Source: Skeletonema tropicum
Taxonomy: Eukaryota; Bacillariophyta; Thalassiosirophyceae; Thalassiosirales; Thalassiosiraceae
DNA length: 64,000 nt
Assembly (NCBI GenBank): GCA_037178625.1
Contig: CM074127.1
Location: 3,782,001-3,846,000 of the forward strand
Direction of reading: 5' to 3'
Made by a program: the position numbers and the translations under genes. The notes beneath the pieces are model-generated. The model was not told the DNA's origin. It was given only the letters and a program-made list of their open reading frames with translations, and did not search any database. Below, one piece after another: positions 1 to 10,206 of this stretch. The first letter of the stretch is position 1. Each line of letters starts with the position of its first letter.

Positions 1-2213
1 TACACTTCTCGTAGCTGATATGAGAGGTCCAGTGTGGGCTGGCCAGCAGCGCCACATACCACCAAATCGTATCTATCTTCGACACTACGCGCAATGAGCC
101 GCTTCTGGTGACCAATTATCCTTCGCGACGATAGCAAAGAAGATCATTGTTGCTCCTCAGATGGATAACGTCCGTAGAAGCGATGCTACACTCTCGTAGC
201 TGATATGAGAGGTCCAGTGTGGGCTGGCCAACAGCACCACATACTACCAATATCTATCATCGTAACTACACGCAAGAGCCGCTGCTAGTGACCCATTATA
301 CTCGGCGGATTATACTATGCAAGCACATTTGAAGTGCTCAGACGACTGGCGTCCGTAGAAGCGATGCTACAGTCTTCGTAGCTGATATGAGAGGTCCAGT
401 GTGGGCTGGCCAGCAGCGACACATTCCACCAAATCGTATCTATCTTCGTCACTACGCGCATGAGCCGCTGCTGGTGACCCATTATCCTTCGCGACGATAG
501 CAAAGAAGAAAATTGATTGCTGCTCAGATGGATAACGTCCGTAGAAGCGATGCTACAGTTTTGTAGCTGATATGAGAGATCGAGTGTGGGCTGGCCAACA
601 ACACCACATACCACCAAATCGTATCTACCATCGTCACTACGCGCATGAGCCGCTTCTAGTGGCCCATTATACTCGGCGGTTATACTATGCAAGCACATTT
701 GAAGTGCTTAGACGACTGGCGTCCGTAGAAGCGATGCTACACTCTCGTACCTGATATGAGAGGTCCAGTGTGGGCTGGCCAGCAGCGCCACATGCCACCA
801 AATCGTATCTATCGTCGTCGCTACGCGCATGAGCCGCTTCTAGTGGCCCATTATCCTTCGCGACGATAGCAAAGAAGATCATTGTTGCTCCTCAGATGGA
901 TAACGTACGTAGAAGCGATGCTACACTCAAGTAGCTGATATGAGAGGTCGAGTGTGGGCTGGCCAGCAGCGACACATTCGACCAAATCGTATCTATCGTC
1001 GTCGCTACGCGCATGAGCCGCTTCTAGTGGCCCATTATACTCGGCGGTTATACTTTGCAAGCACATTTGAAGTGCAAGCACATTTGAAGTGCTTAGACGA
1101 CTGGCGTCCGTAGAAGCGATGCTACACTCTCGTAGCTGATATGAGAGGTCCAGTGTGGGCTGGCCAGCAGTGCAACATACCAACAAATCGTATCTTTCGT
1201 CGTCACTACTTGCATGAGCCGCTTCTAGTGGCCCATTATATTCGGTGGTTATACTATGCAAGCACATTTGAAGTGCTCAGACTACTGGCGTCCGTAGAAG
1301 CGATGCTACATTCTCGTAGCTGATATGAGAGGTCCAGAGTGGGCTGGCCAGCAGCGCCACATGCCACCAAATCATATCCATCGTCGTCGCTACGCGCATG
1401 AGCCGCTTCTAGTGGCCCATTATCCTTCGCGGCGATTGCAAAGAAGAAAATTGTTGCTGCTCAGATGGATAACGTCCGTAGAAGCGATGCTACACTCTCG
1501 TACCTGATATGAGAGGTCCAGTGTGGGCTGGCCAGCAGCGCCACATACCACCAAATCGTATCCATCGTCGTCGCTACGCGCATGAGCCGCTGCTAGTGGC
1601 CCATCATATTCCGCTTTTATATTATGCAAGCACATTTGAAGTGCTCAGACGACTGGCGTCCGTAAAAGCGATGCTACAGTCTTGTAGCTGATATGAGAGG
1701 TCCAGTGTTGGCTGGCCAGCAGCGCCACATACCACCAAATCGTATCTATCGTCGTCACTACGCGCATGAGCCGCTTCTAGTGGCCCATTATATTCAGTGG
1801 TTATACTATGCAAGCACAGTTGAAGTGCTTAGAGACTGGCGTCCGTAGAAGCGATGCTACATTCTCGTAGCTGATATGAGAGATCGAGTGTGGGCTGGCT
1901 AGCAGCGCCACATACCACCAAATCGTATCCATCGTCGTCACTACGCGCATGAGCCGCTTCTAGTGGCCCATTATCCTTCGCGGTGAGAACATAGAAGAAT
2001 ATTCTTGCTCCTCAGATGGATAACGTCCGTAGAAGCGATGCTACATTCTCGTAGCTGATATGAGAGGTCCAGAGTGGGCTGGCCAGCAGCGCTTCATACC
2101 ACCAAATCGTATCCATCGTCGTCGCTACGCGCATGAGCCGCTGCTAGTGGCGCATCATCCTTCGCGGCGATAGCATAGAAGAATATTCTTGCTGATCAGA
2201 TGGATATCTCACT
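1..2213. repeat. Satellite array 1, ~184-bp unit, about 12 copies, A/B dimeric
   Basis: Direct tandem repeats. The shared block starting gctgatatgagaggtcc recurs at 14, 199, 381, 566, 750, 934, 1135, 1319, 1503, 1687, 1870 and 2054, a spacing of 182-185 bp except for one 201-bp unit that holds a local 17-bp duplication near 1065-1085. The array is cut by the window start. Each unit has a conserved part, including the perfect palindrome gctggccagc, and a variable part of two kinds. Type A reads cattatccttcgcg...cagatggataacg; type B reads tatgcaagcacatttgaagtg. The order A-B-A-B-A-B-B-A-B-B-A-A implies an ancestral ~368-bp dimer. Decayed copies (for example gctgatttgtttggtcc near 2235 and ctgccagcgccacat near 2425) trail off to about 2440. 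Unit length is not a multiple of three, so the array is not coding. Function unknown. Confidence 0.95.
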
Positions 2214-3117
2214 TGAGAGTATTATATAATGTTTTAGCTGATTTGTTTGGTCCAATCGGGTCTTGAACTCGTTTCGTATTTTTGGAGATTTTTTAACAAT
2301 CATTATCCATCAGTAGCTTTTTTGTTCTTATGAATCTTTTTAATTTAGCTTTGCTCAGACTGATTGTTTTTGTCGATTAATGCTACAACTACGTATTTGA
2401 CCTGCTCAAGTTCATTTGGTCAACTGCCAGCGCCACATTGATGGTATTAATTTTCTTTCACTTGTCATATATTTATTTTGAGAATGATTTTGTGTATTGC
2501 ATAGAAGCACATCAGCACTTTTAATTTGTAATTCGAAGATTAGATTGATATTATTGTATGCAGCAGCTCAAGCTTCGTGAATAATTTTCTTTCTTCTTCT
2601 CGGCATCTTGGTCTCAGTCTCAGTCTCAGACTATTTGTCTCTCCAATCTCTCTGTTCCATCTGTACTGCACGTAAGTTGTTCTCCTCCACTGTGACCCAT
2701 CGTTTGCATACGATCATACGCGCTTGATCCTTGCACTCTTTCTCTTTCTGTGTATCACTTACTCTATTGTTCTCTTCTATACGAGTGCATGTAATTTGTG
2801 ACATGCTCTTTCCGGTACTTTTCTTCAGTCTGTTCCGACTTTCGACTCTTTCTACAGATTTGCTTCCTCTTGCTTTTTCACAAGTATTGCACCTCACTGC
2901 TGTTGTAAAACCTTCCATTCCCGTGCTCCAAAGTTCACTCCTCTCACGGACGGACGTGCGGTCAGAATTTCAAGCGAAATGACGCGGGTAAGTCCTGCTT
3001 CGCTCGACTAACTAACTTTAAAAGCTGAAGCTCCTCGACCGAAGCGTGGATATACCTTCTCGCTTCTGAACGAAAGCTTGGATATCAAGACCATGGGTTG
3101 CTAACCAGTACAACGAT
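2214..3117. other. Intergenic; decayed satellite then no recognisable gene
   Basis: The first ~230 bp contain decayed satellite fragments. The remainder is AT-rich, with a short tctcag microrepeat near 2610-2632. Open frames of 83-95 codons exist on both strands between 2631 and 2982 but overlap each other and show no recognisable domain. Confidence 0.6.
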
Positions 3118-6100
3118 TCACATGCAGACTGGTTTGATGCATGGGCCTTCACTGACAACCACCAGATAGAGTTGGAAACGAAGGGGTGCCAAACTCCTAA
3201 CAGATGACACGCGACGACTAACTTTCAAGCACAACGCTCTCATTTGCTTGTTAGTGATTTTCGACAGGGTGTCCAAATGATCTTCTAAAGCGAGATTAGT
3301 ACTTGATGTTGATGTGTACTTTCCAGGAAGCAAACGCTCATGGTTCAGGTCTATGTCGATATCATTATCACCTTCGTCTTCGTCAAATAGCCAAGTCCAT
3401 ACAATCTTGTGGATCATCCGGTAACAACGCTTCTTGATGTGATGTTCGTGCGGTGATGACCTGCCTTAGGTCTATATTTTCTCCAACGAGCAGATGGGTG
3501 GGCATCTGAAAACTGCATGAATGAAATCTTGTGAAGTGACTGGACAAGACCTTGGGGCAACAAAGAATGTTGACTCCCAATCTGAAGCACGCCATTCCCC
3601 CCACCACCATACATCTTCGTTCCTTTCTTTTTGGATTGTATGATTCAAGCAGAGTCCCTCCCGTAGCGCAGAGCATCCATCCGAACATTCGCCAATTGTA
3701 TTGCATTTCGCTTCCGCAGCTGTTCCTAAGCCTCCTAAGGCAGTGACGAGCATACTCCACCGATTCATGTCACTGGCGTTTTGCTCTACTTGTCTAGCCA
3801 AAACATCTAACAGTGCGTCCAATGGAATTTTCCTATTGTCATGAAGGCTTTGAACTCTTGCAAGAGACATTGTGGAACCGCATTTGACCGCCCATTGATA
3901 AGTTGCATAAGTATGAAGTCTATTTACTGTTGAAAATAACGCGTGCCTGTGCAGTAAGATCACTGCCCGTTTCCACTCTAGCATTGAAGTTACTGCAAAG
4001 AAAAACACGGAGCAATCCTCGCTTTTTGCACGTTGAATAAATTCGTCTACTGCACAAGACGCCTCTGCTCTTGCTTCTGAGAAGCATGGTAGGCGCTCTC
4101 TCTTCCTCTCAATTGCGTTGGTCTTGTCTAATAACGACGTTCCATGAAGCAATGCACAATCTTCCACATGTTGCCGCGACATACCATGACCAGTATTGCA
4201 CATTACTCGGGTCAAGCTCTTTACAATGACGAAAGAGTCTTACAGCTATCCGCATGGCATCTGTTAAACTCTCGTCTACAACAGGTCTCTCTGATTTATC
4301 GATCCGAAGAGATCCCACAGAGACCAAACTGCCTCGTTCTTCTAGGTGTGCGAGCATCTGACGAATTAAATCAAACGGTGATTCTTCGGCATTTAATCCC
4401 GAGTAAGTTTGTCTTGACATGATCTCAGTAGCGCTAGGAGGAAGGAATTCTGTAATTGTGGATATACCAATCGTCAGTCGGATCGAAGTGAACACCTCTA
4501 AACCCTCGTTGTTCATATGACCTCGTGTACTTTGAAAGATTTCTTTCCCAGCTTGATCAATCTGAAGAAGTTCGTTCTTCATCTGATCTTCGAGTGATAT
4601 CTTTTTGTGACTCTTTTCATCGCTCTCGACATCACTATCACTGTCACTTTCGCCTTTTTCTTCCTGTTTCCTTGAGAACAATTCCAAGCAACTCCCGTTG
4701 GTTATGTAGGAGTGTTGTGCAGCAATTGCTTTGAACAGCGGCAGTTGATATTGAGTTGTGCTTGCTTTAACGAACGCTGCCATAGTTGACTTCGATTCTA
4801 TGCTGACTGTGGCAAGGAAGGAAGAAATGATCTGGTGCCATCGACGAATTGCTCGTTCGGCCAATCGGATTTCCATACTGCTCGAGTTCATTTGTTGCAA
4901 ATTGTCGTACCTCTTCTTTACCAGACTAAGCTTATTAAGGAAATATGAAAGGGTAGGACGCAATGCTAAAAACGTCAATAGTTCGAGTTGAAGATGATAT
5001 TGACGTCGTCAGCGTCAAATCCAGCTTCGGTATCATCGCTATTATTTGCCATCGGGTCAAAAATTTCGGTATCATCTGTACGCTTCATCACCTTCTGATT
5101 TGTGATTAGGATCCGACCTCTTCTGTTGAACCCATCGATTGAAGCGCTTTCGCAATTGTTGTCTAAGCCTTCTCGACGCTCCTACAAATTTTGTTGGATG
5201 TGTATTCAATATGAAACCATAAGCCCCTGACGTTATGTCACCGTCAACTCCAAGAAAATATTTGATTGCGAATTGCTTCTCTTCAGAAAAGTAGTCATTC
5301 CTTTCAACCCATTCTCGAAGACTCTCTTCCCACAAATATCTATTTCTTCCTAATTCGTTTGCAACTGCTGTCACAAAATGTTGTCGATGGGTGGTTTTTG
5401 GAAGTTCGTGTATCTGCCGAGTAAGTCGGAGAAGCTGGTTGCTTTCATTGAGGTTGTCATTTGTATCAACACCAGTGCGTTTGTCAGTAGCAGCAAGGAC
5501 AGGGCTTTGGGTTTCGTTAGATGAATTGATCGACCGAGACGACGATGATTCATCATCTTTTGCGTCCGTTGTATTCTTGTCTGCATCCTTTTTAGAAGGA
5601 CACTCACGCGTACAAACTCCACTTGAAGCAATCATACGTGCACACAGTCTTTTTGCATTTCGCCCCTGAGACCAAACCATCTGCTCTGATCCATTAGACA
5701 CGCCGCCTTTCGATTTTGTACGATTGTGGTGAAGTGGGAATGAGCCGACGATAGGTGACTTTAATTGTTGGCTCATTTTTCTCTTAGGCTTTGTTTTATA
5801 CTTGCTCACAACATCCATTCCTTTTATCTCAACGTTGTTGTCTTCTATCAATAGCTGATGCTTAGATTTCTTCTTCTTTGATTCATTCCCATCATGTTCG
5901 TCACCGATTGATTCGTCGTCTGAGCCCAAATTGTTATCAGAATCGCTATCCATCTGCGAATTGCTACAACTTCTGGGCCGTTTGGTATATACAAAAAATG
6001 GAAGATCTCTAGCTTCAGAAGTTGGAAGAGCAGCGTATCCATCTGTGGACCATTTTGATTTCGATGATCGAGAGCCTTGTTTTGACGAGGCGACCTCGTC

Positions 6101-7117
6101 ACCATCATCACCTTTTTTCGGCTCACTCCTTTGTTGCCTCTCTCTTTCCCATGCCAATCCATTCAGTCTCTTTTGCTCACTTTCTTCCTCCAACTTCCTT
6201 CTCGAAAGATACGCAAATGAGCCACCAATATCTAATTCTTCACTCAACTCTAACTTCTTTCGATACTTCATGCGTTGGTATGCCGCTTTGTACTCTTTTT
6301 GTTCCTCTGACAAAGGTTTTCGAGGTCTTCTTGTTGTTTCTCCGTTCCGTCGCCTCTCTCTACGTTTTTGTTTCTCGCTCTGCCGTTTCATTTCATCTTC
6401 ACGATGCGATGTTTGTGACAAGAGATCTTCTTCCATACGTGATAGTTCTGCAGCAGAGATATTACTGTGCTGTGAAAAAGCATGGCTTTGTTGAGACAGA
6501 GATACTTCGGAACTACGATGAGACCCCGGTGACTGAGGAGGTACAGGCTGTTTTCTTTTAGATGCTTCGTTGTAAAAGTCTTCAACGCCTGCATCATTAT
6601 TTGAATCTCCCCATCCATCATTGTTATTGTTGTCGTCTTTTGCAAAGAAATCATTTGACTGATGCGAGGCTCCATCATCTTTCTGTTCATTGTTGCTGAG
6701 TTCGCTTTGAATTTCATCATCAGCGTCTTCCTCTTTTTTAGCCCCAGCTGAAGATTCATTGTCTCCGAAATAGTTGTCCCAAAATCCTCCAGCATCATCA
6801 TTATCATCATTCTGGTTATTGTTAGGACGATCGCTTACGTTATTATTTTCTTCAGAAGGGCTTTCGTTACCTCCACCATCAGGATCCCAATCGTCATCAT
6901 CGCCTTCTGTTTTAAGATCATCACCTCCATCAGGGTTCCAGTCATCCTCGTTGGTATCATTCCCTTTGTCAGGATCCCAATCATCATCATCGGCATCATT
7001 ACCTTCGTCAGGGTTCCAATCATCGCTATCATTACCTCCGTCTGGGTCCCAGCCATCATCATCATCAAAATTGGCAGAATTTCCATCACCGCCAGTGTAG
7101 GTTTCCCAGTCACTCAT
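3118..7117 (-). CDS. Large acidic low-complexity protein, unknown function, three exons
   Basis: I infer one gene with exons 7117-5092, 4965-3551 and 3460-3118. Intron 1 is 126 bp (donor GTGATG, acceptor tttttag) and intron 2 is 90 bp (donor GTCTTG, acceptor ggcag); both keep phase. The frames meet only if one extra base is removed inside exon 2, where two frames overlap at 4109-4215; this gives 1261 codons with the stop. Residues 1-110 hold about six acidic repeats of the form DDWDPDxGND. Then come Ser/Asn/Gln-rich stretches, a basic charged segment (~250-340) and a folded-looking region near 590-675. The exon 2-3 part has Trp-rich TPR-like phrases such as YWSWYVAATCG and WWWGEWRASDW. I recognise no family. 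A nuclear scaffold-type protein is only a guess. Two separate genes split near 5070 are the main alternative. Confidence 0.55.
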
Positions 7118-7600
7118 TTTACGACCGCAATTTCAATTTGTGCGTGGCTGGACTCTTCACTGTCTTTTCATTCATAGGCACGATGCTATTGTTGTTTCAA
7201 TTGCAGATAGAGCATATTCTGGAGTCAGAGGAGCACTCAAACCAGCTATCATTCTCAGCAACCATCACCACCAACACCACCAACCGACCATCGACCATCG
7301 TCGAGCCAAATTGTTTAGCATAACCAAAATCTTCAGTTTTGGGGCTGAATAAAGAGAAGCGCGATAAGAAAGAATACATTTTTGCTAAGTCTCTACCTCA
7401 ACCTCAAAGGATCGCATGGTAGGTAGCAATTACTCCTACCAACAACCCCCCGACGTACATCCCGTTAACCTTCTATGATGGTGTTGATAAGTAATACAAC
7501 AAAATCATCGCTTGCTTTAGCTTTAGGGTAGGACTAACACTTTAAAACAGATCAAACATGTCCCATCATTACACTCTATTTATTTTTTCCCTAATTTTAT
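7118..7600. other. Intergenic, likely promoter of the upstream-facing acidic gene
   Basis: This 483-bp gap separates the start of the minus-strand acidic protein from the 3' end of the next minus-strand gene. It contains a CAC/ACC-rich stretch near 7260-7300. No gene or RNA is recognised. Confidence 0.4.
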
Positions 7601-8425
7601 TTATTTTTTCCCCTGGTATGTTGAGGGGAGTTTGACCGTGGTCCCCCAATCCCCATCTTCATTGCCACTGCCCTCTGGTGCTTTGAGTTGAGAAGTCTCC
7701 CTATCCATGATTTCTCTGTCTTGGCTTTGACCACCAGTGTAGCTACTATCCTGATAACTGCCTACTTGCCCATAGGATGATGATGACGTGGTTTGAAATC
7801 CACCCGTGTGAGAGGGAGCTGAATCCTCCGGATAGCTGCTGTTATAGTATGTTGATGCAGCACGATATCCCTCCGTTAGACAATGCACCATGCAATTAAA
7901 TGTCAGGGAAGCAACGTGGGATACGCTCAAATTATCATCACCAGCGTCATTTGCATAATAACGGCTGTCTCCCCAATTAGGCTGAGCTGACGCATTGTAA
8001 GGTGAAGTCTGCGAGCTTGAAAAATGGGGTGGACGGTCCATTGATTGATTGCCACTGCTATAAGGCGAATCATGGTACGATTTGTAAGTAATTGAGTTCA
8101 TTTTCCTGTCTGCGCCACCGTCATTAGTTGCATTTGCCTCAGGGCTGTTGAGAAGTTTGATTGCATTTTGGCGTACTTGATATCCGTCCATGGAATCCCA
8201 AGTTTTTGATTTGGAGGGAGTTGTTTTACTCGAAGCATCATGTCCTCCATTGCTGTTTAAATCAGACGGAGTAGGCGAATCTTCACTGCTGCTGGTTGAC
8301 GACGCTGTTGACTGGGAAGAATCGTCGTCGCTGTTGCTTTCGTTTCCAGCTTCTTCTTTGACATCTTCATCTAGAGCGGCTGCTGCTTCGTCTTGGTAAG
8401 GCTTCCCTTTCCCTTTACGGCCCAT
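7601..8425 (-). CDS. Ser/Asn/Tyr-rich low-complexity protein, unknown function
   Basis: The open frame extends further upstream, but the ATG at 8425 (MGRKGKGKPYQDEAAAALDE) is chosen because it gives a basic then acidic start and the extension has no conserved look. It encodes 274 residues, rich in Ser, Asn, Asp, Tyr and Gly, with an acidic segment followed by an STSSSEDSPTPSD-type stretch and many SSYG/SYQ-like motifs in the C-terminal half. The only hydrophobic, Cys-containing stretch (around 7877-7930) begins with GTATCC and ends with CTAACGGAG. It is 54 bp and in frame, so it could be a short intron. No domain is recognised. Its start faces a phosphatase gene 313 bp away. Confidence 0.6.
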   Translation of the reverse strand: MGRKGKGKPYQDEAAAALDEDVKEEAGNESNSDDDSSQSTASSTSSSEDSPTPSDLNSNGGHDASSKTTPSKSKTWDSMDGYQVRQNAIKLLNSPEANATNDGGADRKMNSITYKSYHDSPYSSGNQSMDRPPHFSSSQTSPYNASAQPNWGDSRYYANDAGDDNLSVSHVASLTFNCMVHCLTEGYRAASTYYNSSYPEDSAPSHTGGFQTTSSSSYGQVGSYQDSSYTGGQSQDREIMDRETSQLKAPEGSGNEDGDWGTTVKLPSTYQGKK

Positions 8426-8738
8426 GTTGACATTGTTTGAAAAGATATTCAATAAAATGGAGTCGACGTGTCTTAGCTCGTTCATCGATCCCGCGATCGA
8501 AAAAATGAAAAATGAAGGGTGAGAAGGAGATGGAAGAGCCCCTGTAATTTGCCCCCATCTTCAAGCAATATCATATAGGAGCTCCCGCTACGAAGAAGAT
8601 GGTACCTATTGTACATAGAAGATGGTAACGGCATGGAACATCACATATTATCGACTCCCAATGAAATAGTAGTGCTTCAATACATAAATAATATAGAGTT
8701 TCCTCTTCCTGTTGCTAGTTGTTATAATATTCAAAAAG
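8426..8738. promoter_or_regulatory. Shared divergent promoter region
   Basis: A 313-bp gap lies between the start of the minus-strand Ser/Asn-rich gene and the start of the plus-strand phosphatase. Both promoters must lie here. No TATA box or other defined motif is asserted. Confidence 0.45.
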
Positions 8739-9749
8739 ATGGTCGGACCCGACGATGTGGAATCCTGGCTTGCCACCCTCCGCTCTGGCGAGTGTCTCTC
8801 AGAACGCTCACTCCGACAGCTGTGTCAGGCAGCATCGGAATTGCTCATGGAGGAATCCAACGTCCAACCGGTAGTATCTCCAGTAACAGTTGTAGGTGAT
8901 TTACATGGCCAATTTTTCGACTTATTACATCTACTGAGTCCAGAGGTTGGGGGAGAGCCGCCAAGCAGTTCGTATGTGTTCATGGGGGATTTTGTAGATC
9001 GGGGACACAACTCTGTAGAGACGCTCAGTTTATTACTTTGTTTGAAGCTCAAATTTCCAGGACACGTGACATTATTGAGGGGTAATCACGAAAGCCGACA
9101 AATTACACAAGTGTATGGATTTTATGATGAATGTCTACGAAAGTATGGGAATGCGTCAGTGTGGCGTCACTGCGTACAATGTTTTGACACGTTTTGTATC
9201 GGCGCGTTGATAGATGGCTGTGTGCTATGCATTCATGGAGGCTTATCACCAGATGTTCGGACAATTGATCAAATACGGGCCATCGATAGACAGCAAGAAA
9301 TCCCTCACGAGGGAGCGTATTGTGATTTAGTTTGGAGTGATCCCGAAGAAGGCTTAACAAACTGCCCCTGGCAAATATCTCCAAGGGGGGCAGGCTACTT
9401 ATTTGGTGCAAGAGTGACAGATGAATTCACTCACGTCAACAACCTTGATCTTATCGCAAGAGCACATCAATTAGTATATGAAGGCAAACAATATCACTTC
9501 CCCAATAAGAACTTGGTGACAGTATGGTCAGCCCCAAATTATTGTTATCGATGTGGAAACGTTGCAGCAATCCTCACAATAGGTGAGGATGGGAAAGAGG
9601 CGAAAGAGAATGAAATTGTAGAAGTAGAAGGTGGCGAAAAGGGCAACGGAGCAATTAGACAAAGCTTCAAGTTCTTTCGAGAAACAGAGCACTCCGTGCA
9701 TGGACCGAAAGGAGAAGATCGAGCTCAATTGGTCCCCTATTTTCTGTAA
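8739..9749 (+). CDS. PP6/PP4-type Ser/Thr protein phosphatase catalytic subunit
   Basis: Single exon, 336 residues. All metal and catalytic motifs of PPP-family phosphatases are present: GDLHG (~52), GDFVDRG (~84), [19 protein letters not shown] (~113), HGGLSPD (~165), then [16 protein letters not shown] and [12 protein letters not shown]. The [18 protein letters not shown] stretch and the C-terminal PYFL carboxymethylation tail place it in the PP2A/PP4/PP6 clade. The [10 protein letters not shown] segment is closest to PP6/Sit4, while ECLRKYG is PP4-like. The ATG at 8739 ([11 protein letters not shown]) matches the family N-terminus; the frame is open a little further upstream without an ATG. 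A small insertion (EGLTNC) lies before the SPRGAG motif. PP6 acts in cell-cycle and stress signalling with SAPS-type regulatory subunits; subunit identity here is inferred. Confidence 0.93.
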   Translation: MVGPDDVESWLATLRSGECLSERSLRQLCQAASELLMEESNVQPVVSPVTVVGDLHGQFFDLLHLLSPEVGGEPPSSSYVFMGDFVDRGHNSVETLSLLLCLKLKFPGHVTLLRGNHESRQITQVYGFYDECLRKYGNASVWRHCVQCFDTFCIGALIDGCVLCIHGGLSPDVRTIDQIRAIDRQQEIPHEGAYCDLVWSDPEEGLTNCPWQISPRGAGYLFGARVTDEFTHVNNLDLIARAHQLVYEGKQYHFPNKNLVTVWSAPNYCYRCGNVAAILTIGEDGKEAKENEIVEVEGGEKGNGAIRQSFKFFRETEHSVHGPKGEDRAQLVPYFL

Positions 9750-10206
9750 CATTAGATCTTTCTTATTTGGTATTCGTCCTAATCACTACTGTAGAAGGTA
9801 GGAGTACAATAGAAGATGAAAGGTCACCACTCACCACTCACCATACCTTTCATCATTTTGTTGTGATGTCAATCGGGAAAACGGAGAAGTTCTTCTCTTC
9901 AGGAAGAAAATTGCAACGAAATAGATGGAAATAGATAATTCTCATCTGAATTTTGAGAAAAGAATTGGAATCTGAAGCAAGAGTAATCATCGCTGATTCA
10001 AATAAAAATATGGGAAAAAATTGCACATGACTCCTGCCACTCCAGCACAATTGTTGTGTGTAGATTGCAACGCTATGAATTGAACTGAAGTTTGTTGAAT
10101 CATACTTAAATTCGTGGAAGTAGTACTGAAAATCCAGTCACTCAGGACCCCAGCTTTTAACTTCGGCTGAACATAAATCCAGATATCGGCCTTCTACGAA
10201 CGTAGC
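9750..10206. other. Intergenic
   Basis: A 457-bp gap between two plus-strand genes. It is AT-rich, with a short CTCACCA duplication near 9825. It presumably holds the phosphatase 3' end and the promoter of the ARM-repeat gene. Confidence 0.4.

Noticed and set aside
315..1813. Open frames of 60-138 codons on both strands in array 1 that share similar protein text
   Set aside because: They arise from the satellite itself. The unit is 184 bp, not a multiple of three, so the frame shifts with every copy and no long product is possible.
1..2213. Array read as a CRISPR
   Set aside because: The repeats are 184 bp, contiguous and without unique spacers.
2631..2982. Overlapping 95- and 83-codon frames on opposite strands
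   Set aside because: No domain, no conserved start, low-complexity composition, and each is the shadow of the other.
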